Program-made: the position numbers and the translations under genes
Shown: positions 32,815 through 42,352 of the stretch, piece by piece
Position numbering within the stretch: the first letter of the stretch is position 1
Layout: every line of letters begins with the position of its first letter
Assembly (NCBI RefSeq): GCF_030811115.1
Contig: NZ_JAUSQK010000001.1
Span: 1,054,001-1,118,000 of the forward strand
Direction of reading: 5' to 3'
Length of the DNA: 64,000 bases
DNA from: Olsenella profusa DSM 13989
GTDB taxonomy: Bacteria > Actinomycetota > Coriobacteriia > Coriobacteriales > Atopobiaceae
Notes under the pieces: model-generated
The model's database searches: none
What the model was told of the DNA's origin: nothing
What the model saw: only the letters and a program-made list of their open reading frames with translations

Positions 32815-34743
32815 ATGAAGATGGGCCCCAGCGCACTCATATCCCAACTCATGGAACAAAGTGGCTGGGTGGATGCCAAGACCTTGGCGACTATACTGCA
32901 TGTGACTCCGAGGACGATCAGAAGCTATGTTCGCCGTCTTAATGAGGAGAGCAATGAGATCATTATAGAATCATCGTCGCGGGGCTATCGACTCGTGAAT
33001 AATGAGTTTGGCATACAAACAAGACCAAAATCCTCGACGAGCACTTCGGCGGATAGTCGGGCAGAAAGGCTTATCAGAATCCTCTTGGCCACCGATCGAC
33101 CTCAAAGTATTTACGATATGGCTGACGAGCTACATGTATCTGAGTCAACAATGCAACTTGTCCTTCGAAAGGCACGTAAGATTGTTCAGCCATACAAGTT
33201 GGTCATATCTCGTGCCCATGATTCCCTTGTACTTATGGGCAGCGAGTCAGATAAGAGGCGCTTCATCAATCGTATACTCATCGGTAGTAGGAACATGGAT
33301 TTTTCTGCGCTCACGAATAGCACCGTCCTGAAAAACGGCTATGACGTGCACAAACTCAAGTATGCAATTACGGACGCACTTGCTGAGCACGGACTGACCT
33401 GTGATGACTATGGCCTCAACAATATGGTGATGCATCTGGCCATTATGCTGAGTAGGATTGAAGCACAGCAAAGAATGACTGCCGAAGAAGCACCGACTAC
33501 TGGCAACGCATCCCCAGAGGTCATGTGTGCCACCGAGGTATGCATGGCGCTGGGAGAGTCCCTTGGCATCAGCATCGATGATCCAGACAGGTTCTATTTT
33601 GCTTTGGTGATAGAAGCAAACACCCGACGAGCAACGGCAGCTGGAATCATGACAAGTGGAAATGCGCCAGTATTCGAGGAACGGGACCTCTCGATTGCCG
33701 AACATGCCGCAGAAAGGGTGTCCACGACCTATTGCCTAGAGCGATTCTCCACCGAGTTCATTCAGCAGCTTGCTGTACACATACATGCGCTTATCAGTCG
33801 TGCCGCTACTAACACCTTTGTATATAACCCGCTGGTTAACGAGGTAAGATCAGAGTACCCCCTGATTCATGATATGGCAGTCGTTATGGCAGATGCCATC
33901 TCCCGTGAGGCGAGCATCAGGCTGACAGAGGATGAGATCGCATTTTTTACCTTTCACATCGGTGGGTACCTGCAGAATAGGTGCATGATAGATCGGGACT
34001 GTGTTACTTGCGTTGTCCTCTATATCAATTATCACAATATGCAGGACTATTTTATCCAGCGACTCCGAAGTCTTTTTAAGACTCAGTTGCAAATCATTTC
34101 GGTGCAGAGTGTCTTTGATTACGATTCGACTCGACTAGACTGTGAATTGATATTGTCACCATTGGAGGTGGATGTTCCGGAGGGCTGTAGGAGGGTAGTC
34201 ATAAGTCCACTCTTTGGGAGAGAAGATGAAGAGGCGGTACGCAAGGCTGTCAACGAGATATCCCAAAAGAAGAGAGGAAGGCAGCTAGAATCCACTATTG
34301 CGCAGTTCTTGAGGCCTGACTTCTTTAAGCTTAACTTTTATCCTGGAAACTATGACGAGTTGATTGCAGCTATGGTTTTGGATTGTCTTGATAAGGGGCT
34401 GGTTGGCGAGGGTTATCTTGAGAAGGTTCTTGAGCGTGAAGCGTTGTCACCAACAGTCTTTGACAATCTCGTGGCTGTGCCACATACAGTGGAACCTGCG
34501 GCTCTGAGGTCGTTTCTATACCTCGTCATCAACGATCGGCCGGTTGCATGGGGACAATCAAGTGCCAATATCATACTTCTACTGGGGATTTCCGAGAATG
34601 ATAGGGAATCTTTTACAAATTTCTACAGCGATTTTCTCTCTATACTCAGTAATGCAAAAAATGCGAGTGAGCTTATCGGTAGCGTCTCATACGAGGACTT
34701 CATGAGACGTCTTACAGCACTTCTCAAGGTCCGGCACAACTAA
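32815..34743 (+). CDS. PRD-domain transcriptional regulator with EIIB and EIIA domains
   Basis: The 642-residue regulator has two N-terminal HTH segments (about 10-60, SGWVDAKTLATILHVTPRTIRSYVRR, and 75-130), two PRD domains (about 180-400), an EIIB-like segment (about 405-500) and a C-terminal EIIA domain with LVAVPHTVE. This is the MtlR/LicR-type activator layout, controlled by PTS phosphorylation of PRD histidines. It is divergent from the Gat-type PTS operon and is its probable regulator. ATG at 32815 has ACGAGG upstream; GTG and TTG starts a few bases before are alternatives. AT-rich codon use matches the operon. Confidence 0.88.
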   Translation: MKMGPSALISQLMEQSGWVDAKTLATILHVTPRTIRSYVRRLNEESNEIIIESSSRGYRLVNNEFGIQTRPKSSTSTSADSRAERLIRILLATDRPQSIYDMADELHVSESTMQLVLRKARKIVQPYKLVISRAHDSLVLMGSESDKRRFINRILIGSRNMDFSALTNSTVLKNGYDVHKLKYAITDALAEHGLTCDDYGLNNMVMHLAIMLSRIEAQQRMTAEEAPTTGNASPEVMCATEVCMALGESLGISIDDPDRFYFALVIEANTRRATAAGIMTSGNAPVFEERDLSIAEHAAERVSTTYCLERFSTEFIQQLAVHIHALISRAATNTFVYNPLVNEVRSEYPLIHDMAVVMADAISREASIRLTEDEIAFFTFHIGGYLQNRCMIDRDCVTCVVLYINYHNMQDYFIQRLRSLFKTQLQIISVQSVFDYDSTRLDCELILSPLEVDVPEGCRRVVISPLFGREDEEAVRKAVNEISQKKRGRQLESTIAQFLRPDFFKLNFYPGNYDELIAAMVLDCLDKGLVGEGYLEKVLEREALSPTVFDNLVAVPHTVEPAALRSFLYLVINDRPVAWGQSSANIILLLGISENDRESFTNFYSDFLSILSNAKNASELIGSVSYEDFMRRLTALLKVRHN

Positions 34744-34901
34744 CACCCATGGTCTCTGTAAGACATGTATGTCTTTCTAGCGTGGTACAGGCTCTCGCAT
34801 ATTGTTTTTGACGCATCCTCTCACATGGATGGCCCATGTCCGGCTGGTAGAATTCATCCATGCGTTTAAGATAGCAATGCTACGCTGCGAGGAGGGCTTG
34901 G

Positions 34902-36239
34902 ATGAAGTACTTCGGCACCGACGGCTTTCGAGGGAGGGCCAACGAGGGGCTCAACGTCGAGCATGCCTTCAAGATCGGCCGCTTCGTGGGGTGGTACTAC
35001 GGTGCGCGCCAAGAGCGCAAGGCCCGCATCATCATCGGCAAGGACACACGCCGCTCCAGCTACATGTTTGAGTCTGCCCTGGTGAGCGGGCTGGTTGCCA
35101 GTGGTGCGGATGCCTACATGCTGCACGTGATCCCCACGCCCGGCGTCTCGTACGAGACGGTGGACGGCCGCTTCGACTGTGGCATCATGATCACCGCCTC
35201 CCACAACCCCTACTCTGACAACGGCATCAAGTTGGTCAACGACGAGGGCTACAAGATGGACGAGGACGTCCTCGAGAAGATCGAGGACTATATCGACGGC
35301 AGGGTGGACGTGCCGCTCGCGACGGGCGACGCCATCGGCTGCACCGTGGACTACATGCAGGGCCGCAACCGCTACATCGCGCACCTCATCGCCAGTGCCA
35401 ACTTCTCGCTGCAGGGCGTCAAGGTGGGCCTGGACTGTGCCAACGGTGCGGCCTCCAGCGTTGCCAAGCCGGTGTTCGACGCCCTGGGCGCCGACGTACG
35501 CGTGATCAACAACGCTCCCAACGGCTACAACATCAACGTGGACTGCGGCAGCACCCACATGGAGCGCCTCCAGCGCCACGTGCTCGAGCAGGGCCTGGAC
35601 GTGGGCTTTGCCTATGACGGTGACGCCGACCGCTGCCTGGCCGTGGACGAGCGCGGCCACGTGATCGACGGCGACCTCATCCTCTACATCTGTGGCAAGT
35701 ACCTGCACAAGCACGGCCGCCTCGCCGCGGGCACCGTCGTTCCCACGGTCATGAGCAACTTCGGCCTGTTCAAGGCGTTCGACGAGGCGAGCCTCTCCTA
35801 CGTGAAGACCGACGTGGGCGACAAGAACGTCTACGCCTGCATGCGCAAGAACGGCTACTCGCTCGGTGGCGAGCAGTCGGGCCACATCATCTTTGGCGAC
35901 ATCGAGTGCACGGGCGACGGCATCATGACGTCGCTGCGCATCATGGAGGTCATGCGCGCCGAGCGCGAGACCCTCTCGCAGTTGGCGGCTCCCGTCAAGC
36001 TCTATCCCCAGCGGCTCGACAACGTGCGCGTGACCGACAAGCATGCGGCCATGGAGGCGCCCGCCGTGCGCGAGGCCATCGGGCGGGCGGAGCAGTTCCT
36101 GAGGGGCAATGGCCGCGTGCTCGTGCGTGCCTCGGGAACCGAGCCCCTCGTGCGCGTGTTGGCCGAAGCGCCCGACAACGACCTCTGCAGGCAGACCAAC
36201 GGCATCGTGCTCAAGGCCCTGGAGCCCTTCAGGGCGTGA
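34902..36239 (+). CDS. glmM: Phosphoglucosamine mutase
   Basis: The 445-residue enzyme converts glucosamine 6-phosphate to glucosamine 1-phosphate for peptidoglycan synthesis. Motifs in order are YFGTDGFRG at the start, the phosphoserine loop TASHNPYSDNGIKL, the metal loop YDGDADRCLAVD, GGEQSGHI and the phosphate loop VRASGTEPLVRV. This order and length match GlmM rather than the PGM2-like mutase at 12886. GAGGAGGG precedes the ATG. It is a single-gene unit between the two sugar-uptake regions; the GC content returns to the high chromosomal level. Confidence 0.94.
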   Translation: MKYFGTDGFRGRANEGLNVEHAFKIGRFVGWYYGARQERKARIIIGKDTRRSSYMFESALVSGLVASGADAYMLHVIPTPGVSYETVDGRFDCGIMITASHNPYSDNGIKLVNDEGYKMDEDVLEKIEDYIDGRVDVPLATGDAIGCTVDYMQGRNRYIAHLIASANFSLQGVKVGLDCANGAASSVAKPVFDALGADVRVINNAPNGYNINVDCGSTHMERLQRHVLEQGLDVGFAYDGDADRCLAVDERGHVIDGDLILYICGKYLHKHGRLAAGTVVPTVMSNFGLFKAFDEASLSYVKTDVGDKNVYACMRKNGYSLGGEQSGHIIFGDIECTGDGIMTSLRIMEVMRAERETLSQLAAPVKLYPQRLDNVRVTDKHAAMEAPAVREAIGRAEQFLRGNGRVLVRASGTEPLVRVLAEAPDNDLCRQTNGIVLKALEPFRA

Positions 36240-36663
36240 TGCGACGGGATCGCGTGGCCCTCACAGTGTCATAGCGTAGAGGCTCAATGGGAGGGACTGC
36301 CTTGTCGGCTTGGGCGATGGGCCGCATGCTGCCATTCTCCCGGCGGCCAAGCCCGGGAGCCAGATAGCTCCTGCCATTTGGCAGGTCGAGTCGACCAATG
36401 GTCCCAAGGTGCTTCATCGGGCGCCACGATACCCTTGCCACCCCCGACCGAGCTGTCTTGGCCCTGGTCCCGAGGTCATGATGGCCGATACCCCATTTTT
36501 CTCACACCTCTCGATCCAGGCTCCCGAGTGTCCATAGCACTGTTCGTCCAGCCTTTTGCAGGCGGCCTGCAAAAGGTGAGACTTTTTCACCATAAAGGCG
36601 TACCTACACTCGACTCAAGGAGGTCCTCAAAAGGATGGACTCTCAGCGTGAGGGGAGCGTTCT
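36240..36663 (+). promoter_or_regulatory. Control region of the glucitol operon with a perfect palindrome
   Basis: The 424 bp contain no supported gene. The key feature is CCTTTTGCAGG-CGG-CCTGCAAAAGG (36552-36576), a perfect 11-bp palindrome about 90 bp before the dehydrogenase start. It is followed by a TACACT -10-like box near 36611. The palindrome is a good candidate binding site for the PRD activator encoded in the operon. Earlier in the gap there are smaller hairpins such as CCTGCC/GGCAGG near 36372-36387. Confidence 0.5.
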
Positions 36664-37464
36664 ATGGACAAGCAGTGGTTGGGGCTTGAGGACAAGGTCG
36701 CTATCGTCACCGGTGCGGCATCGGGCATTGGAAGGCACGTGGCGGAGGTTCTGAAGTCGGTTGGTGCCAAGGTGGTCGTGGCCGACCTCACGGTGGAGAC
36801 CGGCGACGAGTTGGAGGGCATGTACTGCGTCAAGTGCAACGTCTCCGACCCCGACGGCGTCACCGCAATGACCCGAGCCGTCATGGACAGGTACGGGTCC
36901 ATAGATGTTCTCGTCAACAACGCTGGCCTCAACAGGCCACGTCTGCTCGTGGACGTCAAGGGCGAGAAGCCCCAGTATGAGCTCGATGTCAAGGACTTTG
37001 GCCTCATGTTTGACGTGAACGTCAAGGGGCTCTTCCTCGTCGCGCAGGCCTGCGCGCGCCAGATGATCAAGCAGGGCAAGGGCGTCATCGTCAACATGTC
37101 GTCCGCGTCTGGCAAGGAGGGCTCGGTGGGCCAGTCAGCCTATTCCGCCACCAAGGGCGCCGTCGATTCCTTCACGCGCTCGTGGGGCAAGGAGATCAGC
37201 CCATATGGCGTGCGCGTCGTCGCCGTGGCTCCGGACATCATGGAGGCCACCGGCCTCCGCACCCCTGCCTATGAGGAGGCCCTCGCCTATACGCGCGGCA
37301 CCACGCCCGACAAGCTGAACACGGACTACAAGAAGTCCATCCCCCTGGGTCGCCCTGGCAAGCTTGACGAGGTTGCCTGGACCGTGGCGTTCCTCGCTTC
37401 GGATCGTGGTGGCTACATCACGGGCACCACGATTAACGTCTCTGGTGGCAAGTCACGCGGCTAG
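36664..37464 (+). CDS. Sorbitol-6-phosphate 2-dehydrogenase (SDR family, SorD-like)
   Basis: The 266-residue short-chain dehydrogenase has the cofactor motif TGAASGIG (about residues 17-24), NNAGLN, and the catalytic YSATK with its upstream serine in VNMSSASGK. Family-specific stretches such as RPRLLVD, GLRTPAYEEALA and the C-terminal INVSGGKSRG match SorD-type enzymes that oxidise D-glucitol 6-phosphate to fructose 6-phosphate with NAD+. Being first in a glucitol PTS operon supports this strongly. GAGGGGAG precedes the ATG. Confidence 0.92.
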   Translation: MDKQWLGLEDKVAIVTGAASGIGRHVAEVLKSVGAKVVVADLTVETGDELEGMYCVKCNVSDPDGVTAMTRAVMDRYGSIDVLVNNAGLNRPRLLVDVKGEKPQYELDVKDFGLMFDVNVKGLFLVAQACARQMIKQGKGVIVNMSSASGKEGSVGQSAYSATKGAVDSFTRSWGKEISPYGVRVVAVAPDIMEATGLRTPAYEEALAYTRGTTPDKLNTDYKKSIPLGRPGKLDEVAWTVAFLASDRGGYITGTTINVSGGKSRG

Positions 37465-37582
37465 CCTGCTGACGGGTCGCTGGGACGCATCTCCTAGGAA
37501 TGCGTCCCGTCGCGACCGCATGTCCTCTCTGCCATCCACCTCCATTCTTCGGCTTGAGCCGTGCCCTCGAAAGGATGCTTTG

Positions 37583-39490
37583 ATGCCACTGGCTGTCAAC
37601 AACAGGATCTTGGCAATCATCAGCTACTTCTCGAAGTATGCCTCGTCGAGCTTTGGAGAGTTGGCTGCGCGCCTGGGGGTCAGCGTGAGGACGGTGCGCA
37701 ATGACATCAAGCAGCTGAATGACCTGTTGCAGGGATCTGCCTCGATTGAGGCTGATCGGGGCACGCTCAGGCTCTACGTGTACCAGGAGAGGGACTACGA
37801 GGAGATCCTGGATGGGCTGGCCAGAAGCTCCCTTGGCGCAGACACTCCCGGGCGGCGTCAGGCACGCCTGTTTGGATTGTTGGCGCGTGCGACCAAGCCC
37901 ATGACCATGGCCGACCTGGCGGGCATGCTCTTCGTGAGCCGTGCGACGCTGGCAGGCGATGTGACCCAGCTGAGGAAGGACATCGCTGGGTACGGTCTGA
38001 CCATCCTCGGCAAGGAGAACTCCGGCCTCACGCTCGACGGCGATGAGATCGAGATTCGCCTCTACCTGCTCGAGCGGGCGTATGACGCCGTCTATGGCAA
38101 CGAGTCGCTACCCGAGGACATCGTGCGGGCCGTTTCCGAGGGCGCCCATCGCATTTCGGCCGAGGAGAGCGTCTGTCAGTCGCTCATGCGCTACGTGACC
38201 GTCATGTGCGATCGCTTTGGGCATGGGCATGCCATCGGCGCGCTGAGCGACCAGGTGAGCGAGCTGGCTCGGACGCCCGAATACACCCTTGTTGACACCC
38301 TCGTCAATGCCATGGAGAAGATGTCCGGCAACTCGTATCCCCAGAAGGAGCGCCTCTTTGTCTCTCTGGCGATCATGGGCACGCGTGTTCCTGGCGATGC
38401 CGGCGAGGAGGTTGCGCCCATCGAGCTCGATTCCGAAGTGGTTTCCCTCATGCGTGAGATCATACGGGCCGTCTCGGATGAGCTCAACGTCTCCGTGTCC
38501 TTCGGGGACCTTACCAACGAGCTGCTGTATCACATCAAGTACATGCTCAATCGCCTGCGTTATTCCATCCTGCTCGAGAATCCGCTTCTGGATGACATCC
38601 GGAGACGCTATCCCCTCGAATACGCCATTGCGGGCGTGGCCTCGAAGGTCATAGAAGAGTACTGCAACGTAAAGGTGCCAGATGGCGAGCGCGGCTACCT
38701 CGCGGCGTATTTCGGCGTTCTCATGGAGCGTCTGCGCAGCCAGCATCCACGTACGGTGCGTGTTGCCATAGTAGCTGGGTCAGAGCGTATCACGGCGTGT
38801 CTCATAGAGGCTCAGCTGCACAAGGTGCTCGATGAGGCCATGCAGACGTCACTGTTTACGCGTTCGGAGGTCAACGAAGGGATCCTCAGGAACTTCGACA
38901 TCGTCCTGAGCACGGCAGCGCTTCCCTTTGACACGGACGTGCCCGTCATCATCGTTCGCGAGGTCTTCGACGCCACCGAGCTTGTCGAGCGCATGCAACG
39001 AGCCCTCTCGTGGGCCTCGCCCCTTTCGTCAGCCACGGCTGCGGTGCGCACGGCAATCACTGGGCACCTGGATGATGACCACTTCTTCGTCCTTGACGCC
39101 AGCAGGGGCTATAGGGATGGCATAGAGAGCATGGTGGGCAACCTTGAGGGGATGGGCGAGCTTGACGAAGGCTTTCTGGATCGCCTGCGCGAACGCGAGC
39201 ATCAGCATCGCATGGCGTTCGGTAACGGTGTGGCGCTTCCTCACTGCCTTCAGCTGGCAACGGGAAATGTCGCCCTTGCGCTTGGTGTCTACCCGCATCC
39301 CGTTCTCTATGGAGAGGAGGTCGTAAAGGTGGTCTTCCTGTTGGGTGTGCCTGCGGCGGATGGGGCCAAGGGGGCGAGCATCGTCAGGTACTACGACGAG
39401 ATCGTCTCCGTGTCCCAGGATGAGGAGCTGGTGGACAGGCTTTCGGAGACACGGGACTTTCGGGCGGCAATCAGGGTGCTGCAAGGCTGA
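37583..39490 (+). CDS. PRD-domain activator of the glucitol operon
   Basis: The 635-residue regulator has an N-terminal HTH (FGELAARLGVSVRTVRNDIKQL), a second HTH (about 95-150, MTMADLAGMLFVSRATL), two PRD domains (about 190-410), an EIIB-like region and a C-terminal EIIA domain with GNGVALPHC. It is a PTS-controlled transcriptional activator, located between the dehydrogenase gene and gutM, and probably binds the palindrome at 36552. The ATG at 37583 has AAGGAT upstream; the long open frame to 37364 overlaps the dehydrogenase and is not used. Phosphorylation by PTS proteins is inferred from the domains. Confidence 0.88.
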   Translation: MPLAVNNRILAIISYFSKYASSSFGELAARLGVSVRTVRNDIKQLNDLLQGSASIEADRGTLRLYVYQERDYEEILDGLARSSLGADTPGRRQARLFGLLARATKPMTMADLAGMLFVSRATLAGDVTQLRKDIAGYGLTILGKENSGLTLDGDEIEIRLYLLERAYDAVYGNESLPEDIVRAVSEGAHRISAEESVCQSLMRYVTVMCDRFGHGHAIGALSDQVSELARTPEYTLVDTLVNAMEKMSGNSYPQKERLFVSLAIMGTRVPGDAGEEVAPIELDSEVVSLMREIIRAVSDELNVSVSFGDLTNELLYHIKYMLNRLRYSILLENPLLDDIRRRYPLEYAIAGVASKVIEEYCNVKVPDGERGYLAAYFGVLMERLRSQHPRTVRVAIVAGSERITACLIEAQLHKVLDEAMQTSLFTRSEVNEGILRNFDIVLSTAALPFDTDVPVIIVREVFDATELVERMQRALSWASPLSSATAAVRTAITGHLDDDHFFVLDASRGYRDGIESMVGNLEGMGELDEGFLDRLREREHQHRMAFGNGVALPHCLQLATGNVALALGVYPHPVLYGEEVVKVVFLLGVPAADGAKGASIVRYYDEIVSVSQDEELVDRLSETRDFRAAIRVLQG

Positions 39491-39563
39491 CCATGCACCT
39501 CTGAGTTCCGTGGTTGGGAGATGGCGCTCATCCGTGGCGCCTAGGGGGAGGAAGGGGACTGAC

Positions 39564-40028
39564 ATGACAGGGGTCATCGTCGTGGGACTCGTGGCGGTAG
39601 CGCTGCAGCTGTTCCTGACATACCGACAGATGCTCCACTTTTCGAGCGAGTTCGCAGCGCTTAGGAGGAGGGGCAAGGTCGCCGTTGGGCGTAAGAGCGG
39701 GGGCTTCCATGCGGGGGCAATCGTCATGTTCCTAGTGGATGACCAGGGCATTATCCAGGAAGGGAGGTATATGGAGGGCGTCACGTCCCTTGCGCGCGTC
39801 AGGCCTCTTCCTGGTTTTGAGGGCAGGGATGTCGCGGAGCTCACCCGAGGGGACGGTCCCCGCAGGGGTCATCGTAACCTTGGCAGGGCCCTGGAGGATG
39901 CGGCCAACACCTACAGGCTCTACACATCGGGTGAGACCGTCTCGCAACCACCCTCTCCACTCATGCACATGACCGGTGCCGTCAAAAGGCTTGTGGGACG
40001 CCCCCAAGTTCGTGACGGGAGGCAGTAG
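39564..40028 (+). CDS. gutM: Glucitol operon activator protein GutM
   Basis: The 154-residue protein has an N-terminal membrane helix (TGVIVVGLVAVALQLFLTY) and a soluble remainder with GRKSGGFHAGAIVMFLVDDQG, typical of GutM. In enteric bacteria GutM enhances expression of the glucitol operon. GGGGGAGGAAGG precedes the ATG. Its position between the regulator and EIIC is typical of gut operons outside Enterobacteria; the precise molecular action is not established. Confidence 0.85.
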   Translation: MTGVIVVGLVAVALQLFLTYRQMLHFSSEFAALRRRGKVAVGRKSGGFHAGAIVMFLVDDQGIIQEGRYMEGVTSLARVRPLPGFEGRDVAELTRGDGPRRGHRNLGRALEDAANTYRLYTSGETVSQPPSPLMHMTGAVKRLVGRPQVRDGRQ

Positions 40029-40094
40029 GGAGCTCCTTGCGTGTGGCCCAAGGGGCATATGCGATCGTATTGGAGTCTGGAAAGGAGCACTGGC

Positions 40095-40673
40095 ATGGAA
40101 ATCATCTCATCGGCAGCATCAGCGTTCATGAACCTGTTCCAGCAGGGTGGCATTCAGTTCGTTGCATGGGTCTCGAGCATCATCCCCCTGATCGTGATGC
40201 TGCTCGTCTTCATGAATTCGCTTGTCGCCTTCATCGGCCAGGAACGCGTCAACAAGTTTGCCGCGCATGCTGCGGGCAATCCTGTCCTGCGCTACTTTGT
40301 CCTGCCCTTCCTCAGTGCACTGATGCTCGGCAACCCCATGGCGCTCTCCATGGGAAAGTTTCTGCCCGAATTCTACAAGCCCGCCTACTATGCGTCGGCA
40401 TCCTATCACTGCCATACCAACAGCGGCATCTTTGCCCACATCAATCCCGGGGAGATCTTCATCTACATGGGCATTGCCAGCGGCATCACCACGCTTGGTC
40501 TCGACGTATCCCAACTTGCCGTTCGTTACATGCTCGTAGGATTCGTGGCCAACCTCATCTCTGGGTGGTCGACCGAGTTCACCACCAAGTTGGTCGAACG
40601 GCAGATGCACGTCCGTCTGGCGCGCACGCTTGACGAGGGTAACGTACACACCGACGCAAGCGAAGCGGCATAG
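40095..40673 (+). CDS. srlA: PTS glucitol/sorbitol EIIC component
   Basis: The 192-residue membrane protein forms part of the glucitol permease. Recognisable stretches are [32 protein letters not shown] and [18 protein letters not shown], all typical of SrlA. Four or five membrane segments are visible. The ATG at 40095 has AAAGGAG upstream. The EIIBC gene follows after 23 bp. Confidence 0.93.
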   Translation: MEIISSAASAFMNLFQQGGIQFVAWVSSIIPLIVMLLVFMNSLVAFIGQERVNKFAAHAAGNPVLRYFVLPFLSALMLGNPMALSMGKFLPEFYKPAYYASASYHCHTNSGIFAHINPGEIFIYMGIASGITTLGLDVSQLAVRYMLVGFVANLISGWSTEFTTKLVERQMHVRLARTLDEGNVHTDASEAA

Positions 40674-40696
40674 CAGGTCCAGGAAGGAGACTCATC

Positions 40697-41719
40697 ATGG
40701 CAGAGCTACATGCCATCAAGGTCGTGGCCGGTGATGGCGGGTGGGGTGGTCCGCTTGTCATCACACCCACACCGAAGCGCGACAAGGTCATGTACATCGT
40801 TGGGGGCGGCGCTGAGCCCGAGTGCCTGGACAGGGTCGTCGAGCTCTCTGGCATGGAGCCTGTCAATGGCTTCAAGACATCCTGTCCCGAGGAAGAGGTC
40901 GCCTGCGTCATCATCGACTGCGGTGGGACCTTGCGCTGCGGCATCTACCCCCAGAAGGGCATTCCCACGATGAACGTGATGCCCACCGGCAAGTCGGGCC
41001 CACTTGCGCAGTACATACACGAGGACATCTATGTCTCGGCTGTCAAGTCCAATTGCGTGTCCCTGGCAGATGGGGCCGGAGCGGTACGTCCCGCCGACGA
41101 GGCCGCACCCCCTGCCGCTGCGACGACGACCGATACGGTCAAGGCAAGCCAGGCGGACAAGGACTATATGGCCGACACTCCGCAGAGGAAGAACAGCGTT
41201 CTCTCTGCCATCGGTATGGGTGTCGGCACGTTCGTCAACACGCTTTACCAGGCTGGTCGTGATGCCATCCAAACCTGCATCACGACCTTGCTGCCCTTCA
41301 TGGCGTTCGTCGCCATGCTCATCGGCATCATCAATGGCACGGGGCTTGGCAACATCATTGCCAACTTCCTGGCACCACTTGCGGGAAATCCCATCGGCTT
41401 GCTCATCCTGGGCATCGTCGTCTCCATCCCCGGCCTCTCCGCCCTGCTTGGTCCTGGCGCCGTCATCGCGCAGATTGTCGGAACCCTGATCGGCTCAGAG
41501 ATCGGCAAGGGTACCATCGCCCCACAGATGGCGCTCCCTGCGCTCTTTGCCATCAACAACCAATGCGCGTGCGACTTCATCCCTGTTGGCCTGGGCCTTG
41601 CCGAGGCGGAGACGGAGACTATCGAGGTTGGCGTCCTGTCCGTCATGTATTCACGCTTCATGACCGGTTGGATCCGCGTGCTGCTCGCATTCGCCGCGTC
41701 TATCGGCCTCTATGTGTAG
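40697..41719 (+). CDS. srlE: PTS glucitol/sorbitol EIIBC component
   Basis: The 340-residue protein contains an N-terminal EIIB domain with [18 protein letters not shown] (phosphorylated cysteine in the CGGTLRC motif), an Ala/Thr-rich linker (about 125-155) and a C-terminal membrane part with [27 protein letters not shown] and [18 protein letters not shown]. It is about 20 residues longer than the E. coli protein, mainly in the linker. It works with SrlA and EIIA to import and phosphorylate glucitol. GGAAGGAG precedes the ATG. Confidence 0.93.
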   Translation: MAELHAIKVVAGDGGWGGPLVITPTPKRDKVMYIVGGGAEPECLDRVVELSGMEPVNGFKTSCPEEEVACVIIDCGGTLRCGIYPQKGIPTMNVMPTGKSGPLAQYIHEDIYVSAVKSNCVSLADGAGAVRPADEAAPPAAATTTDTVKASQADKDYMADTPQRKNSVLSAIGMGVGTFVNTLYQAGRDAIQTCITTLLPFMAFVAMLIGIINGTGLGNIIANFLAPLAGNPIGLLILGIVVSIPGLSALLGPGAVIAQIVGTLIGSEIGKGTIAPQMALPALFAINNQCACDFIPVGLGLAEAETETIEVGVLSVMYSRFMTGWIRVLLAFAASIGLYV

Positions 41720-41791
41720 GGGCTGCAGAGGGTTCGTGGAACCGACGATCTCCTTCATAATGATGAAAACTCACGTTTATGGAGACAGACG

Positions 41792-42160
41792 ATGAAAGTG
41801 ATTTATGAAAACAAGGTTCTTGGTGCGGGAGCGCACGCAGAGGACTTTCGTGCCACCAACATGATCATCCTCTTTGGTGCCACTGCTCCTCCGGAGCTCA
41901 AGGACTACTGCTATCTCGTGAACGTCAATCCCATAGACGGCCAGATCGCCGCGGGGGACATCCTTCGCATTGGCAGCAACTTCTACAAGATCACCTGTGT
42001 CGGTGCCGAGGCACCCGTGACCCTACAGGGGCTTGGCCACTGTACCATCAGCTTCACGGGTCAGACCGAGCCCGAGATGGCCGGCACGCTCTATGTGGAG
42101 CAGGCTGAGGTGCCCGTGCTTGGGAAGGGCACAGAGATTCAGATCATAAAGTACGGGTAG
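41792..42160 (+). CDS. srlB: PTS glucitol/sorbitol EIIA component, active-site His replaced
   Basis: The 122-residue protein aligns without gaps over its N-terminal half to E. coli SrlB as I remember it: APPELKDYCYL against APADLEEYCFI, and GLGHCTISFTG against ELGHVTLRFDG. At position 43, where the E. coli protein has its phosphorylated histidine, this sequence has valine (codons read YCYLVNV), and the nearby H45 is also valine. The only histidines are at 15 and about 88. Unless another residue is used, this EIIA cannot carry phosphate in the usual way. The frame is otherwise intact and the gene closes the operon before a terminator. Confidence 0.88.
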   Translation: MKVIYENKVLGAGAHAEDFRATNMIILFGATAPPELKDYCYLVNVNPIDGQIAAGDILRIGSNFYKITCVGAEAPVTLQGLGHCTISFTGQTEPEMAGTLYVEQAEVPVLGKGTEIQIIKYG

Positions 42161-42207
42161 GGAGACCTCCTGGCAGGCTCCTGATGATCGGACATGAGAC
42201 ATGCCGT

Positions 42208-42238
42208 AGGGGCGCCCTCCAGGTGGATGGGCGTCCTT
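42208..42238 (+). terminator. Terminator of the glucitol operon
   Basis: AGGGGCGCCC pairs with GGGCGTCCTT (two wobble pairs) around an 11-nt loop and is followed by a CT-rich stretch. It lies 48 bp after the EIIA stop. Confidence 0.6.
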
Positions 42239-42352
42239 CTGCTGTTTCCGTACGCATCCGGCACATGACCGCATTGCGGTGGGCGCGACAGCGACACGCG
42301 CTGGTACTATCATGAGGAAGGTCTCAGGGACACGGGCGAGAAGGGTGCGTGA

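Noticed and set aside
34866-36044. 392-codon minus-strand ORF opposite glmM
   Set aside because: Val/Ala/His-rich antisense product typical of high-GC shadows; glmM motifs are on the plus strand.
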